Shown here in pieces: positions 36,158 to 46,578 of a stretch of DNA of 64,000 nucleotides (the first letter of the stretch is position 1; each line of letters begins with the position of its first letter). Source of the DNA: Gammaproteobacteria bacterium (GTDB lineage Bacteria; Pseudomonadota; Gammaproteobacteria; SZUA-229); assembly GCA_029882355.1 (NCBI GenBank), contig JAOUKV010000003.1:62001-126000 (forward strand). Direction: 5' to 3'. The notes beneath the pieces were generated by a model, which had not been told where the DNA came from, ran no database searches, and saw only the letters and a program-made list of their open reading frames with translations. A program made the translations under genes and the position numbers.

Positions 36158-37534
36158 TTAAATAAAGGTCACAGCAACCTGAAAGAGTTTTTCGACTTCG
36201 TGAATTTTTTTCTTATCCAGCAAAAATAGAATAAGGTGATCTTCTGCTTGAATAACAATATCGTGATGCGCCATCAATACTTCATCACCGCGAACCAGCG
36301 CACCAATGTTTGCGCCCTCAGGTAATTCAATTTGGTCGACACGACGTCCAACTACTTTTGAAGTTTTACTGTCACCATGAGCAACCGCTTCTATCGCCTC
36401 TGCAGCGCCACGACGTAAAGCATGCACAGCCACTACATCACCACGGCGAACATGCGTCAGCAAAGCACCAATAGTGACCTGCTGTGGAGAAATCGCAACA
36501 TCAATTAATTCCTGATGCTCTATCATATCAACATAGGCCGGCCGATTAATCAGAGACATGACTTTTCTGGCACCCAGTTCTTTTGCCAGCATGGCAGAAA
36601 GAATATTGGCTTCATCATCATTGGTTAAAGAACAGAACACATCCATCTGATCAATGTTTTCTTCCAGCAATAAATCCTTATCCGATGAATCACCCAGCAA
36701 GACAATAGATGAATTTAATTCTCGACTTAAAAACTGTGCTCGTGACTTACTGTGCTCCAGTAATTTAACCTGATATTTTCCTTCCAGCGATTGCGCCAGA
36801 CGCATACCGATATTGCCGCCGCCTGCCAACATAATTCTTTTAAATGGACTTTCCTGTTTACGCAGCTCAGACATGACAGCGCGGATATCTTTACGTGCGG
36901 CGATGAAAAACACTTCATCATCTGCTTCAATCACACGATTACCTTTGGGCACAATTCCCTGCCCACGTCGATAAATTGCCGCTACTCGAGTCTCAATACC
37001 TGGCATGTGTTCGCGTAAGGTACTAATTTCCTGACCTACCAGAGGGCCACCGTAATAGGCTTTAACACCTACTAACTGCACCTTACCTTCGGCAAAGTCC
37101 AGCACCTGCAAAGCACCGGGATATTCAATTAAACGGTGTACATAACTGGATATGATTTGTTCAGGACTAATCAGAACATCTACTGGCACCGCATCATTAT
37201 TAAACAATTCACGATGTTGCAAATAAGACGCCGATCGAACGCGGGCAATTTTTGTGGGCGTGTGAAATAAGGTATGTGCGATTTGGCAGGCAACCATATT
37301 GGTCTCATCACTATTGGTCACAGCAATTAACATATCAGCATCTTCGATACCTGCTTGCTCCAATACCCTTGGGCTTGACGCGTGACCGGTAACGGTCTGG
37401 ATATCCAGACGATCACGCAAATCATCCAGCAACTCGGTTTTTGAATCTACGAGTGTAATATCGTTGGCTTCGGAGGCCAGATTAGCGGCAACAGATGAAC
37501 CTACCTGGCCTGCTCCTAATATCAAAATATTCAT
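36158..37534 (-). CDS. trkA: Trk system regulatory subunit TrkA
   Basis: A 458-residue cytoplasmic protein with two RCK repeats, each with an NAD-binding domain (start [16 protein letters not shown]; second at about residue 233, [14 protein letters not shown]) followed by a TrkA_C domain. It binds NAD(H) and gates TrkH. Upstream of trkH. Confidence 0.95.
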   Translation of the reverse strand: MNILILGAGQVGSSVAANLASEANDITLVDSKTELLDDLRDRLDIQTVTGHASSPRVLEQAGIEDADMLIAVTNSDETNMVACQIAHTLFHTPTKIARVRSASYLQHRELFNNDAVPVDVLISPEQIISSYVHRLIEYPGALQVLDFAEGKVQLVGVKAYYGGPLVGQEISTLREHMPGIETRVAAIYRRGQGIVPKGNRVIEADDEVFFIAARKDIRAVMSELRKQESPFKRIMLAGGGNIGMRLAQSLEGKYQVKLLEHSKSRAQFLSRELNSSIVLLGDSSDKDLLLEENIDQMDVFCSLTNDDEANILSAMLAKELGARKVMSLINRPAYVDMIEHQELIDVAISPQQVTIGALLTHVRRGDVVAVHALRRGAAEAIEAVAHGDSKTSKVVGRRVDQIELPEGANIGALVRGDEVLMAHHDIVIQAEDHLILFLLDKKKIHEVEKLFQVAVTFI

Positions 37535-37631
37535 GTTTTTATTTCACGCAAAAACCGACACAATGTTTCGAATGGACTTCAAGCCCTATATGGCGCGAAG
37601 TTTACGCCCTTCCATACAGAAATACAGCCTA

Positions 37632-38906
37632 TTAAGCTTCAGCCTTGCTCAGACCACAGAAATAGAAACCATCAGTATCATTTTCGCCCGGCAATAACTG
37701 GCGACCGTGTTTACAGACAATGCCCCACCCACTTGAAGCACCTTCTATCAATTCCAGCTCAATCACATCTTTTTGTGTAGCTAGTAGCCCGTCAATCTGC
37801 GCTTCATTTTCCTGACGTAGCACTGAGCAGGTAACGTATAAAAGTTTGCCGCCAGGCGCTAGCATCTGCCATGCCTGTTGCAAAATTTTCTGCTGAACGC
37901 CAACTAACGATTTGATGTCTTCTTCCCAGCGCAGCACTTTTATATCCGGGTGGCGACGAATTACGCCAGTCGATGAACAGGGCGCATCCACCAAAATACG
38001 GTCAAAGGGCTTTCCATCCCACCATGAGTTCTCACTTGCATCAGCGACGATTAACTCTGCTTCCAAATTTAAACGGCTCAGGTTTTCTTTAACCCGAGAC
38101 ATACGTTTTTCTTCAAGTTCAACTGCAACCATTTCAATTTCTTTTTCAAGCTCAAGCACATGACAGGTTTTACCACCGGGTGCGGCGCACAAATCCAGCA
38201 CTCTTTGGCCTTTTTTAACATCCAGTAATCCAGCCGCTAATTGAGCACCGGCATCCTGCACCGAGACTGAACCCTGAGCAAAGTCCGGCAAAGAGGTGAC
38301 ATCCACACCCTGCTCCAACCTCAAAGCCTGTAGGGCAAAGTCATGCACAGAAGAAGACAGGCCTTGCTCATCCAATAACGCTTTATAAGCTTCGGTATTA
38401 TTTTGCGCGGCATTCACCCGCAACCATAAAGGTGGACGCTGATTATTGGCCTTCAAAATAGCTTGCCAGTGATCAGGCCAATCTTGCTTTAAAAGTGCAA
38501 TTAACCAGTAAGGGTGGGAATAATAAGCCTCCTGATTTGATTCCATTTTTCTCAGACAGGCTTCCTGATCACGAATAAAATTACGCAGCACACCATTGAT
38601 CATAGCTTTGGCCCACTGCTTGCCCAGCACCTTGCTGGTACTCACCGCTTCATTGACCACGGCATAATCGGGCGTGCTCAACTCGACTAATTCATACAGG
38701 GACATCAGCAGCAACAACTTTAAGTCATGTTCTTTATTGCGTAGTGGTTTTTTTAAAAATTGGCCAAGCAGATGATCCAGTTTCCAGTACCAGCGCAACA
38801 CGCCATTGGCCAGCTCCATGGCCAGCGCGCGATCACGACCATCGAGACAGTCTGCAGCTGATTTAGCCACAACCAGCGACCGCCCTTTTATTAAAACCTG
38901 TTGCAA
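37632..38906 (-). CDS. rsmB: 16S rRNA m5C967 methyltransferase
   Basis: RsmB has an N-terminal NusB-like domain and a C-terminal SAM domain: LDLCAAPGGKTCHVLEL, VDAPCSSTGVIRRHPDIK (catalytic Cys), and LLYVTCSVLRQENE with the second Cys. The only canonical start in frame is the TTG at 38906. RsmB-like residues (RQVALEIL just before MQQVL) continue in frame back to a stop. An ATC at 38969, seven to eight bases after GGGAG, would restore a normal N-terminus. fmt ends at 38975. Confidence 0.9.
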   Translation of the reverse strand: MQQVLIKGRSLVVAKSAADCLDGRDRALAMELANGVLRWYWKLDHLLGQFLKKPLRNKEHDLKLLLLMSLYELVELSTPDYAVVNEAVSTSKVLGKQWAKAMINGVLRNFIRDQEACLRKMESNQEAYYSHPYWLIALLKQDWPDHWQAILKANNQRPPLWLRVNAAQNNTEAYKALLDEQGLSSSVHDFALQALRLEQGVDVTSLPDFAQGSVSVQDAGAQLAAGLLDVKKGQRVLDLCAAPGGKTCHVLELEKEIEMVAVELEEKRMSRVKENLSRLNLEAELIVADASENSWWDGKPFDRILVDAPCSSTGVIRRHPDIKVLRWEEDIKSLVGVQQKILQQAWQMLAPGGKLLYVTCSVLRQENEAQIDGLLATQKDVIELELIEGASSGWGIVCKHGRQLLPGENDTDGFYFCGLSKAEA

Positions 38907-38974
38907 TATTTCTAGCGCGACCTGTCTGGCGGTAAGTGGCTTCTGCTGTTTTTTCTTTTGACTGGCGATACGTT

Positions 38975-39931
38975 CTACTCCCTGCCTAACACTTGGCCAT
39001 CAAGATGATGCGCATTGGCAAAATCCGCCGCCGCCATAACTTTCTTACCAGACGGTTGCACCTGCAACAAACGCAGGATGCCATCACCGGTGGCGACATC
39101 GATACCATCACGGCCGCAACTCAACACCGTTCCTGCTGCAGCATTAGAAGTTGCATCCAGCACCTCAGATTGCCAAACACGCAACACATCCGGCTTGTTC
39201 TTTTTTTGCCATGAAGTAAAAGCCACCGGCCAGGCATTATAAGCACGCACGCAACGATCAATTTGCCGCGCTGATAATGACCAGTCTATGGTCGCTTCCT
39301 GCTTGCTCAACTTACTGGCATAAGTCGCCAGCGCATCATCCTGTCGTTGCCCCAATACTTTGCCCTGAATGAAATCGGGCAACATACTCACCAGCGTTTC
39401 TGACCCCATCACCATTAATCGATCGTGCAGACTGGAGCCGGTTTCATCATCACTAATCGAACATTCCTGCATCGCCAGCATGTCACCGGTATCCAGCCCC
39501 TTATCCATTTGCATAATGGTGATACCAGTTTTTTCATCACCCGCTAAAATCGCTCGCTGAATCGGTGCCGCACCACGCCAACGCGGCAATAATGAAGCAT
39601 GGATATTGATACAGCCAAGACGCGGAATATCTAAAACCGCTTGCGGCAACAATAAGCCATAAGCCGTCACCACCATTAAATCTGGCTTTAAATCACGAAA
39701 TACATTCTGATCTGCTTCGGATTTTAGCGATTCCGGCTGGAAGACAGGAATATGATATTCCAGCGCCTTTTGCTTGACCGGTGAAGGCCGGGGTTCACGG
39801 CCACGCCCTGCGGGACGATCTGGCTGCGTATAAACCGCAACCACCTCATGATCTGATTCCAGCAATACTGATAAAGGCGCAACGGCAAAGTCCGGCGTGC
39901 CCGCATAAACAATTCGAATAGAATCAGTCAC
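38975..39931 (-). CDS. fmt: Methionyl-tRNA formyltransferase
   Basis: About 318 residues from the GTG at 39931; a TTG at 39940 is the alternative. The N-domain has IVYAGTPDFAVAPL, HASLLPRWRGAAPIQRAI (catalytic Asn, His) and MDKGLDTGDML. The C-domain begins near residue 200. It formylates initiator Met-tRNA. It follows def after a few bases. Confidence 0.95.
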   Translation of the reverse strand: MTDSIRIVYAGTPDFAVAPLSVLLESDHEVVAVYTQPDRPAGRGREPRPSPVKQKALEYHIPVFQPESLKSEADQNVFRDLKPDLMVVTAYGLLLPQAVLDIPRLGCINIHASLLPRWRGAAPIQRAILAGDEKTGITIMQMDKGLDTGDMLAMQECSISDDETGSSLHDRLMVMGSETLVSMLPDFIQGKVLGQRQDDALATYASKLSKQEATIDWSLSARQIDRCVRAYNAWPVAFTSWQKKNKPDVLRVWQSEVLDATSNAAAGTVLSCGRDGIDVATGDGILRLLQVQPSGKKVMAAADFANAHHLDGQVLGRE

Positions 39932-39936
39932 AGCAA

Positions 39937-40446
39937 TCAAACCGCCGTATTAAGTCGGCGATTCTTCTCAAGTTTCTTTCTATACCGTTGCTGTTTGAGT
40001 GGCGACAGATAGTCGACAAATAGCTTACCCTGTAGGTGATCCATCTCGTGCTGAATACACATAGCCAGCAAACCAGCGGCCTTCAGCGTATATTCGTCAC
40101 CATCACGATCCAGTGCTTTTACAGTAATAAATTCAGAACGTCGGACTTTGTCGTAAATATCAGGTACTGATAAACAGCCTTCCTCGGACTCTTCTTCGCC
40201 TTCTCGCGCGATAATTTCTGCGTTAATCAAACACAGTGGCTGATTTTTTTCCTCGCTAATATCAATCACTATCACCTGCTGATGCGCATTCACCTGCGTC
40301 GCCGCCAGACCTATCCCGGGGGCTTCATACATCGTTTCAAACATATCATCGACCAATTGGCGAATCTGATCATTAATTTTTTCTACCGGCCTGGCTTTGG
40401 TGCGCAGTCGATCATCGGGGTAATGCAATATTTCAAGTTGTGCCAT
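39937..40446 (-). CDS. def: Peptide deformylase
   Basis: A 169-residue iron/zinc enzyme with all three motifs: [16 protein letters not shown] and [11 protein letters not shown]. It removes the formyl group from nascent chains. First gene of the def-fmt-rsmB-trkAH-lpxL-like-ttcA run. Confidence 0.96.
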   Translation of the reverse strand: MAQLEILHYPDDRLRTKARPVEKINDQIRQLVDDMFETMYEAPGIGLAATQVNAHQQVIVIDISEEKNQPLCLINAEIIAREGEEESEEGCLSVPDIYDKVRRSEFITVKALDRDGDEYTLKAAGLLAMCIQHEMDHLQGKLFVDYLSPLKQQRYRKKLEKNRRLNTAV

Positions 40447-40585
40447 ATTTATTTCTTCAGATAAGGGCTAGTTCGGGGATTTCTGCTAAAATCATTGCAA
40501 ACTTACTTAATAAATCGAAGTTTATCAGCTAAACTGTTGAAAACAACGGATAATTTCAGGGATTATACTGGGGTATAAAACAATA

Positions 40586-41848
40586 ATGAACACACCCACC
40601 AGCTTTACCAAATATCTGCGTCCAATTGTAACCTGTTTACTTGTTGCTGGCGTATCTGCCTGCTCATCTCAAGCTCAGCGTCAACCTGATCATTCTCAGG
40701 CAGATAACGCTGCACCTACTGAATTGGTTGAATCAGAAGAAGCCACTGAAGGATCAATGATGGCACAAACTGAGGACACTGAGCAAAAACATAGCTCCAA
40801 CAGTGCTATTCGAATAAAGGCTAGCCATCCACGTAAATACACAGTGAAAAAAGGCGACACATTATGGGATATTTCCAGCCAGTTCTTAAGAGATCCCTGG
40901 TACTGGCCTGAGATCTGGCATAATAATCGTCAGGTTCAAAATCCACATCTAATTTACCCTGGTGACGTACTAACGCTCATTTATATCAACGGTCAACCAC
41001 AAATTCAGGTTAACGATACCGCTCAACAAAAAACATCTCACACAACCATAACTGCTACTGCTACTGCAAAGACAACAGAAATTAACGATCAGAATTTGCG
41101 CGTAGTAAAACTCAGTCCTAGCATCCGCAAACAAGGTTTAGATGCCAGCGTAATTACTATTCCAGGAGACGCTATACGTCAGTTCCTGACCAAACCTCGT
41201 GTGGTTACCAAAGAAGAACTGGAGAGCGCCCCCTATATTCTAGCCAGTGACGACGATCATTTAATTATGGCACGAGACAACACTATTTATGTACGTGGCG
41301 AACTGGACAAGGATCGTGTTCGCTTCACGGTATTCCGTCCCGGAAATGAATTAATCGATCCTGAGACGGATGAAGTTTTTGGCTATGAAGCAACCTACGC
41401 AGGCGAAGCTCGTATCACAGAGTATGGTGATCCAGCCACTGCCCAACTCACTTCCACCGAACGCGAAGTATTAATTGGTGATCGATTGTTGCCCGTCGAC
41501 AAAAGTAAAATTAGCAACTTATATTACCCACGAGCACCTGATCGTGAGGTAAAAGGACAGATTATTTCCCTATTTGACGCCTTATTTGGCATAGCCAAAT
41601 TCCAGGTTGCTGTCATTAATCGCGGTAACCGCGATGGTATTGAAGTCGGTCACCTACTGGCAACACTGACATCAGGAGGAATTGTTAATGATAAGTACAA
41701 CCTCAGAGAGAAAGGCAATATTGCATTACCCAATAAGCGTAGTGGCTTGATGATGGTATTTCGCACCTTTGACAAAGTGAGTTACGGACTAATAATAGAA
41801 TCAACACGTGTCATTAGCAGTAACGATGTTGTAGTCTCACCAAAATAA
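40586..41848 (+). CDS. LysM-domain lipoprotein
   Basis: A 420-residue lipoprotein: signal with VSAC lipobox (Cys near residue 26), a Gln/Glu-rich linker (about 28-80), a LysM domain (about 85-135, YTVKKGDTLWDISSQF and NPHLIYPGDVLTL), then about 280 residues without a domain I recognise. LysM binds peptidoglycan. This gene is commonly found between def-fmt (divergent) and dprA in gammaproteobacteria. Probably a cell envelope protein. Confidence 0.88.
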   Translation: MNTPTSFTKYLRPIVTCLLVAGVSACSSQAQRQPDHSQADNAAPTELVESEEATEGSMMAQTEDTEQKHSSNSAIRIKASHPRKYTVKKGDTLWDISSQFLRDPWYWPEIWHNNRQVQNPHLIYPGDVLTLIYINGQPQIQVNDTAQQKTSHTTITATATAKTTEINDQNLRVVKLSPSIRKQGLDASVITIPGDAIRQFLTKPRVVTKEELESAPYILASDDDHLIMARDNTIYVRGELDKDRVRFTVFRPGNELIDPETDEVFGYEATYAGEARITEYGDPATAQLTSTEREVLIGDRLLPVDKSKISNLYYPRAPDREVKGQIISLFDALFGIAKFQVAVINRGNRDGIEVGHLLATLTSGGIVNDKYNLREKGNIALPNKRSGLMMVFRTFDKVSYGLIIESTRVISSNDVVVSPK

Positions 41849-41878
41849 GTCAGGCTACAACATAATATTCTGTCAAGG

Positions 41879-42979
41879 ATGAACGATGTTAAAAACTGGC
41901 TAATTCTGCTGCACGTTACTGGACTAGGCGTAGCAGGATTTCACAAACTGCTGAGCGTACTAGAGTCACCTGAAAAAATCCTGGCCAGCAATAGCTCAAA
42001 ACTTTCCGAACTGGGATTTAGTCAGCAGATTATTTCTGCTATTCAACAACCCGATTTTGATGGCATTCAAGCTGATATTGAATGGGCTGAATCAGCCGAC
42101 AACCACCATATCATCACCCTCTTCGATCCACGGTACCCACAACAACTAAAAGCCATCAGCCAGCCACCGCCTGTTTTATTTGTACGAGGTGACCCTGATT
42201 TTCTACTTCAACCTCAGTTAGCCATGGTTGGAAGCCGTAATCCCACTGCGGCTGGAAAACGAACTGCCAGTGATTTCGCCAGGCACCTTTCTAATTCAGG
42301 TATCACCATTACTAGCGGGCTGGCACGTGGTATCGATGGTGCATGCCATCATGGAGCACTACAGGGAATCGCTGGTACAGTCGCCCTTGTGGCCCACGGT
42401 CTGGATATTGTTTATCCGGCAGCGCATCAATCCCTGGCCGAAGATATCTCAAATCACGGCGCAGTGGTCTCAGAGGTACCCATTGGTACAGAACCCCATC
42501 GTGGCCTGTTTCCTCGTCGAAACCGCATTATCAGTGGCCTGTCACTGGGAACGCTGGTCGTTGAGGCCGCACTCAAAAGTGGCTCATTGATTACAGCCAA
42601 GCATGCCATGGAGCAAAACCGAGAGGTCTTTGCCATTCCCGGCTCCATCCACAACCCCTTATCTCGTGGCTGCCATCAATTAATACGTCAGGGAGCCAAG
42701 CTGGTGGAAACGGCTGAAGACATTATCGAGGAGTTGCTACCCCATATACCAACAGGCATCGCAGCCGTGGCAGTAACACTAATTAATGAGAAAAATCAGC
42801 AGACACTTGACCCCGATCACCAAAAACTGCTCAAATGCCTGCAATATGAAGCCATTGCCATTGATGAACTCGTCGATTGCAGTGGTTTTTCAGCAGCCGA
42901 AGTGGCTTCCATGCTATTAATTATGGAACTCGAAGGCCAGGTTGTGAATGAAGGCGGCCGATATACGCGCATAAAATAG
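41879..42979 (+). CDS. dprA: DNA processing protein DprA
   Basis: A 366-residue protein with the Rossmann-like DprA core (AMVGSRNPTAAGKR, TSGLARGIDGACHHGAL, PRRNRIISGLS and NREVFAIPGSI) and a C-terminal winged helix (about 305-366). It loads RecA onto incoming single-stranded DNA during transformation. Together with ComF at 62.8 kb it hints at natural competence. Confidence 0.95.
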   Translation: MNDVKNWLILLHVTGLGVAGFHKLLSVLESPEKILASNSSKLSELGFSQQIISAIQQPDFDGIQADIEWAESADNHHIITLFDPRYPQQLKAISQPPPVLFVRGDPDFLLQPQLAMVGSRNPTAAGKRTASDFARHLSNSGITITSGLARGIDGACHHGALQGIAGTVALVAHGLDIVYPAAHQSLAEDISNHGAVVSEVPIGTEPHRGLFPRRNRIISGLSLGTLVVEAALKSGSLITAKHAMEQNREVFAIPGSIHNPLSRGCHQLIRQGAKLVETAEDIIEELLPHIPTGIAAVAVTLINEKNQQTLDPDHQKLLKCLQYEAIAIDELVDCSGFSAAEVASMLLIMELEGQVVNEGGRYTRIK

Positions 42980-43028
42980 TGCAGCCCAGCAAACTCCATC
43001 ACTATAACAAGTGGATAAATAAAGAATT

Positions 43029-43508
43029 ATGTTAATCAAACAATCCGTCGTCGATGTACTGATGTTTCTCTTTGAAGAATATCTGGGTGACAGCAATGAA
43101 GCCATGGATGAGCGCGATAATATGCAAATCCGACTAGAAGAAGTAGGCTTCCAACATCAGGAAATCGATGAAGCTTTTAACTGGCTGGAAGATCTGGCTA
43201 CGCTACGTGGGTGCACTGACTGCACACCTGCTCATGCAAATAGCATCCGTATATTTAGCGACTTTGAAAAAAATATTCTTGATGATGAATCCATCGGCTT
43301 TTTAATGTATTTGGAACAGTCGGATATTCTCACACCACTTACACGCGAACTGATCCTCGACCGAATTATGGCACTAGATCATGCACTGGATATTGAGCAA
43401 GTCAAATGGATCGTAATGATCGTACTTCACACTCACCCTGGTGAGGAAAATGCCTTTGCCTGGATGGAAGGTCTAGTTTTCAATGAAGTTGTCGATTACA
43501 TACAGTAA
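43029..43508 (+). CDS. smg: Smg protein (DUF494)
   Basis: A 159-residue acidic helical protein with the family start VVDVLMFLFEEYL. It is the usual neighbour of dprA and topA. Function is unknown, possibly linked to topA. Confidence 0.92.
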   Translation: MLIKQSVVDVLMFLFEEYLGDSNEAMDERDNMQIRLEEVGFQHQEIDEAFNWLEDLATLRGCTDCTPAHANSIRIFSDFEKNILDDESIGFLMYLEQSDILTPLTRELILDRIMALDHALDIEQVKWIVMIVLHTHPGEENAFAWMEGLVFNEVVDYIQ

Positions 43509-43547
43509 CTCCTGCTTTTCTAATTAACCAATTGCGTAGCACCTCGA

Positions 43548-46004
43548 ATGAGTAAAAATCTTGTTATTGTTGAATCACCGGCAAAAGCAAAAACCATAGA
43601 AAAATATTTAGGCAAGGACTTCAAAGTTCTTGCTTCCTATGGTCACGTCCGCGACCTCATCCCTAAAGAGGGTGCCGTTGATACTGAACATGACTTCGAA
43701 ATGAAGTATCAGCTCATTGAACGCAACGAAAAACACGTCGACAAAATTATCCAGTTTTTAAAAAAAGCCGACCACCTCTATCTCGCGACCGATCTTGACC
43801 GCGAGGGGGAAGCCATTTCCTGGCATTTATTTGAGTTGCTCAAAGAAAAGGGTCTGCTCGAAAATATCACAGTGTCCCGCGTGGCATTTAACGAAGTCAC
43901 CAAGCGCGCGATAAAAGAAGCTATCGCTTCACCGCGCGAATTATCAACGAACCTTGTCAATGCTTATCTGGCCAGACGCGCACTGGATTATCTGGTCGGC
44001 TTTAACTTATCACCGCTGCTTTGGAAAAAAGTTCAGCGTGGTTTATCTGCCGGTCGCGTACAGAGTCCAGCCTTGCGTTTGATCGTTGAACGTGAAATTG
44101 AAATAGAAGAATTTAATCCTCAGGAATACTGGACCATCGAAGCCGATGTAGCCAAAGGCAAACAACAATTCCTGGGCAAACTGAATTTACTTAATAATGA
44201 AAAAGTAAAACAATTCAGCATCACTGATGAAGCGGGTGCAACTGCAGCACGCAATACATTATTAGCTGCAGCCAATGGTGAACTCTCGGTCAACAAGATC
44301 GATAAGAAACAACGTAAACGTAATCCTTCACCACCATTCACCACATCGACAATGCAACAGGAAGCGGCACGCAAACTTCGCTTCACTACTCAGCGCACTA
44401 TGCGTACTGCACAGAATTTATACGAAGGTATCAACATCGGTGGTGAAACCGTCGGTTTGATCACCTATATGCGTACCGACTCATTGATGCTCGCAGGTGA
44501 AGCGATCGAAGAAATTCGCAGCTTGATACATGACCGCTATGGCAAAGACAACTTGCCAGAAGAAGCGCGAGTTTTCAAAAATAAATCAAAAAATGCGCAG
44601 GAAGCACATGAGGCTATTCGTCCCACTTCGGTTAAACACACTCCCGAAGAACTCAAGCAATATTTAAAACCTGATCAACTCGCGCTCTACGAACTTATCT
44701 GGAAGCGCACCATGGCCTGCCAGATGATCCACGCCACGCTGGATACCGTCAGCGTTGATTTAGGCTGTGGCGATGGCAACATATTCCGCGCCAATGGTTC
44801 AACTATTCGTCACGCTGGTTTCATGGCTGTGTACATGGAAGGCGCTGACGACAGCAAAGCCGATGATGACGAAAAATTATTACCCGAGTTAACAGAAGGC
44901 GAGAAGGTTAAGTTGCTGGAAATCAAAAACGGCCAGCATTTTACCGAACCACCACCACGTTTCTCTGAGGCCAGTCTGGTTAAAACACTGGAAGAATTTG
45001 GTATTGGTCGTCCATCGACGTATGCCAATATTATTTCAACACTGGTAAATCGTGGTTATGTTGAACTCGAAAGTCGTCGCTTCACACCGACTGATATTGG
45101 CCGTATTGTTAATGGCTTTTTGACCGAACACTTCAGACAGTACGTTGATTACGAATTCACCGCGAATCTCGAAGATGAACTCGATAACGTTTCCCGCGGT
45201 GAAAAAGCCTGGATCCCGTTACTGAAAGATTTCTGGACGCCCTTCAAAGAACAGTGTGTCGACATAGACGAAAATGTCAGCCGTGCTGATGTTGCTCAAT
45301 CACGTCACATTGGCACCGACCCTAAAACTCAAAAGCCAATCAGCGTTCGCATGGGGCCTTATGGGCCTTTTGTGCAAATTGGTGACAAAGACGATGAAGA
45401 AAAACCGGCTTTTGCCAGCCTAAAACCCGGCATGAAAATGAACGAAATCACCATGGACAACTACGAAGCATTGTTCGTATTGCCACGTGAGTTGGGTGAT
45501 TCTCCCGAGGGTGAAAAAATATCGACCAACTATGGTCGCTTTGGGCCGTATGTTAAATACGACAGTAAATTTGTTTCTATCAATAAAGCCTACCAGGATC
45601 AGAACATTGATCCTTACAACATCACCTTAGAACAGGCCATGGAACTGGTTGCTGCGAAAAAAGAATTTGATGCTAACAAGTACATCAAGAGTTTTGAAGG
45701 CACTGATATAGAAGTACTAAATGGACGTTATGGGCCTTACATTACCAACGGTGAGAAAAACGCAAAAATACCTAAAGACAAGGAACCTAAAGACCTAACC
45801 CAGGAAGAATGCGAAAAATTGCTAGCGGAAGCACCTGAACGCAAGGGCCGTAAAAAGAAAGCTGTCAAAAAGAAGGCCGTAAAGAAAAAAGTAGCCAAGA
45901 AAAAAACCACTAAAAAGAAAACAACCAAGAAAAAGACGGTGAAGAAAAAGGCCGCGCCAAAGAAAAAAACGCCAGTAAAAAAGAAAACCGTTAAGAAGAA
46001 ATAA
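43548..46004 (+). CDS. topA: DNA topoisomerase I with lysine-rich tail
   Basis: An 818-residue type IA topoisomerase: TOPRIM domain (IVESPAKAKTIEKYLG, DLDREGEAIS), active-site Tyr in GLITYMRTDS and FGIGRPSTYA. After about residue 590 come TopA_C repeats with the RxGPYGPFVQ type. There are no Cys4 zinc fingers as in E. coli. The last 54 residues are an almost pure Lys tail with Thr, Ala and Val (KKAVKKK, KKKTTKKK). Such tails occur in many TopAs and bind DNA non-specifically. Confidence 0.95.
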   Translation: MSKNLVIVESPAKAKTIEKYLGKDFKVLASYGHVRDLIPKEGAVDTEHDFEMKYQLIERNEKHVDKIIQFLKKADHLYLATDLDREGEAISWHLFELLKEKGLLENITVSRVAFNEVTKRAIKEAIASPRELSTNLVNAYLARRALDYLVGFNLSPLLWKKVQRGLSAGRVQSPALRLIVEREIEIEEFNPQEYWTIEADVAKGKQQFLGKLNLLNNEKVKQFSITDEAGATAARNTLLAAANGELSVNKIDKKQRKRNPSPPFTTSTMQQEAARKLRFTTQRTMRTAQNLYEGINIGGETVGLITYMRTDSLMLAGEAIEEIRSLIHDRYGKDNLPEEARVFKNKSKNAQEAHEAIRPTSVKHTPEELKQYLKPDQLALYELIWKRTMACQMIHATLDTVSVDLGCGDGNIFRANGSTIRHAGFMAVYMEGADDSKADDDEKLLPELTEGEKVKLLEIKNGQHFTEPPPRFSEASLVKTLEEFGIGRPSTYANIISTLVNRGYVELESRRFTPTDIGRIVNGFLTEHFRQYVDYEFTANLEDELDNVSRGEKAWIPLLKDFWTPFKEQCVDIDENVSRADVAQSRHIGTDPKTQKPISVRMGPYGPFVQIGDKDDEEKPAFASLKPGMKMNEITMDNYEALFVLPRELGDSPEGEKISTNYGRFGPYVKYDSKFVSINKAYQDQNIDPYNITLEQAMELVAAKKEFDANKYIKSFEGTDIEVLNGRYGPYITNGEKNAKIPKDKEPKDLTQEECEKLLAEAPERKGRKKKAVKKKAVKKKVAKKKTTKKKTTKKKTVKKKAAPKKKTPVKKKTVKKK

Positions 46005-46011
46005 GTAACCC

Positions 46012-46563
46012 ATGGCGAGCCACTTTGCCATCCAGTACGCTGCCCACCAAATACATCATGGCGGCGTCATTGTATACCCCACCGAGACGGTTTATGGCCT
46101 TGGCTGTGACCCGATGAATCTTGCGGCCATCACTTACCTTAACACTCTCAAACAAAGAGAGCGCGGCAAGGGACTGATTCTCATAGGTCATACACTAGAT
46201 CTCTTTGAAGATTATGTTGCATCACTTTCTGACGGCCAAAAAAAACAAATCAGCCAGACTGATGAGCCCACTAGTTGGATAGTTAAAGCAAAAGATTCCT
46301 TACCCGACTGGCTCACCAATTCGCAGAGAACCGTGGCAATACGCATCACCCAACATCCTGTTGTCAGCGAACTCTGTCAGCAATTAGGCCACCCCATTGT
46401 TTCAACCAGCGCCAATCCTCGCGGCAAAAAAACCTGCCGCAATGCATTGCAAGCACACAAATACTTTCATGATAAAGTAGACGCCATATTAATTGATGAC
46501 CGCCACCTCAGTGGCCGTGCATCAACTATAAAGAGATTAGACAACCTTTCAACCGTACGATAA
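46012..46563 (+). CDS. tsaC: Threonylcarbamoyl-AMP synthase TsaC/Sua5 family
   Basis: A 183-residue YrdC-fold protein: VIVYPTETVYGLGCDP, KQRERGKGLILI and PIVSTSANPRGKK. It makes threonylcarbamoyl-AMP for t6A37 in tRNA. Length fits TsaC, not the longer Sua5. Eight bases after topA. Confidence 0.93.
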   Translation: MASHFAIQYAAHQIHHGGVIVYPTETVYGLGCDPMNLAAITYLNTLKQRERGKGLILIGHTLDLFEDYVASLSDGQKKQISQTDEPTSWIVKAKDSLPDWLTNSQRTVAIRITQHPVVSELCQQLGHPIVSTSANPRGKKTCRNALQAHKYFHDKVDAILIDDRHLSGRASTIKRLDNLSTVR

Positions 46564-46578
46564 TAATTTGAGCCAAAC

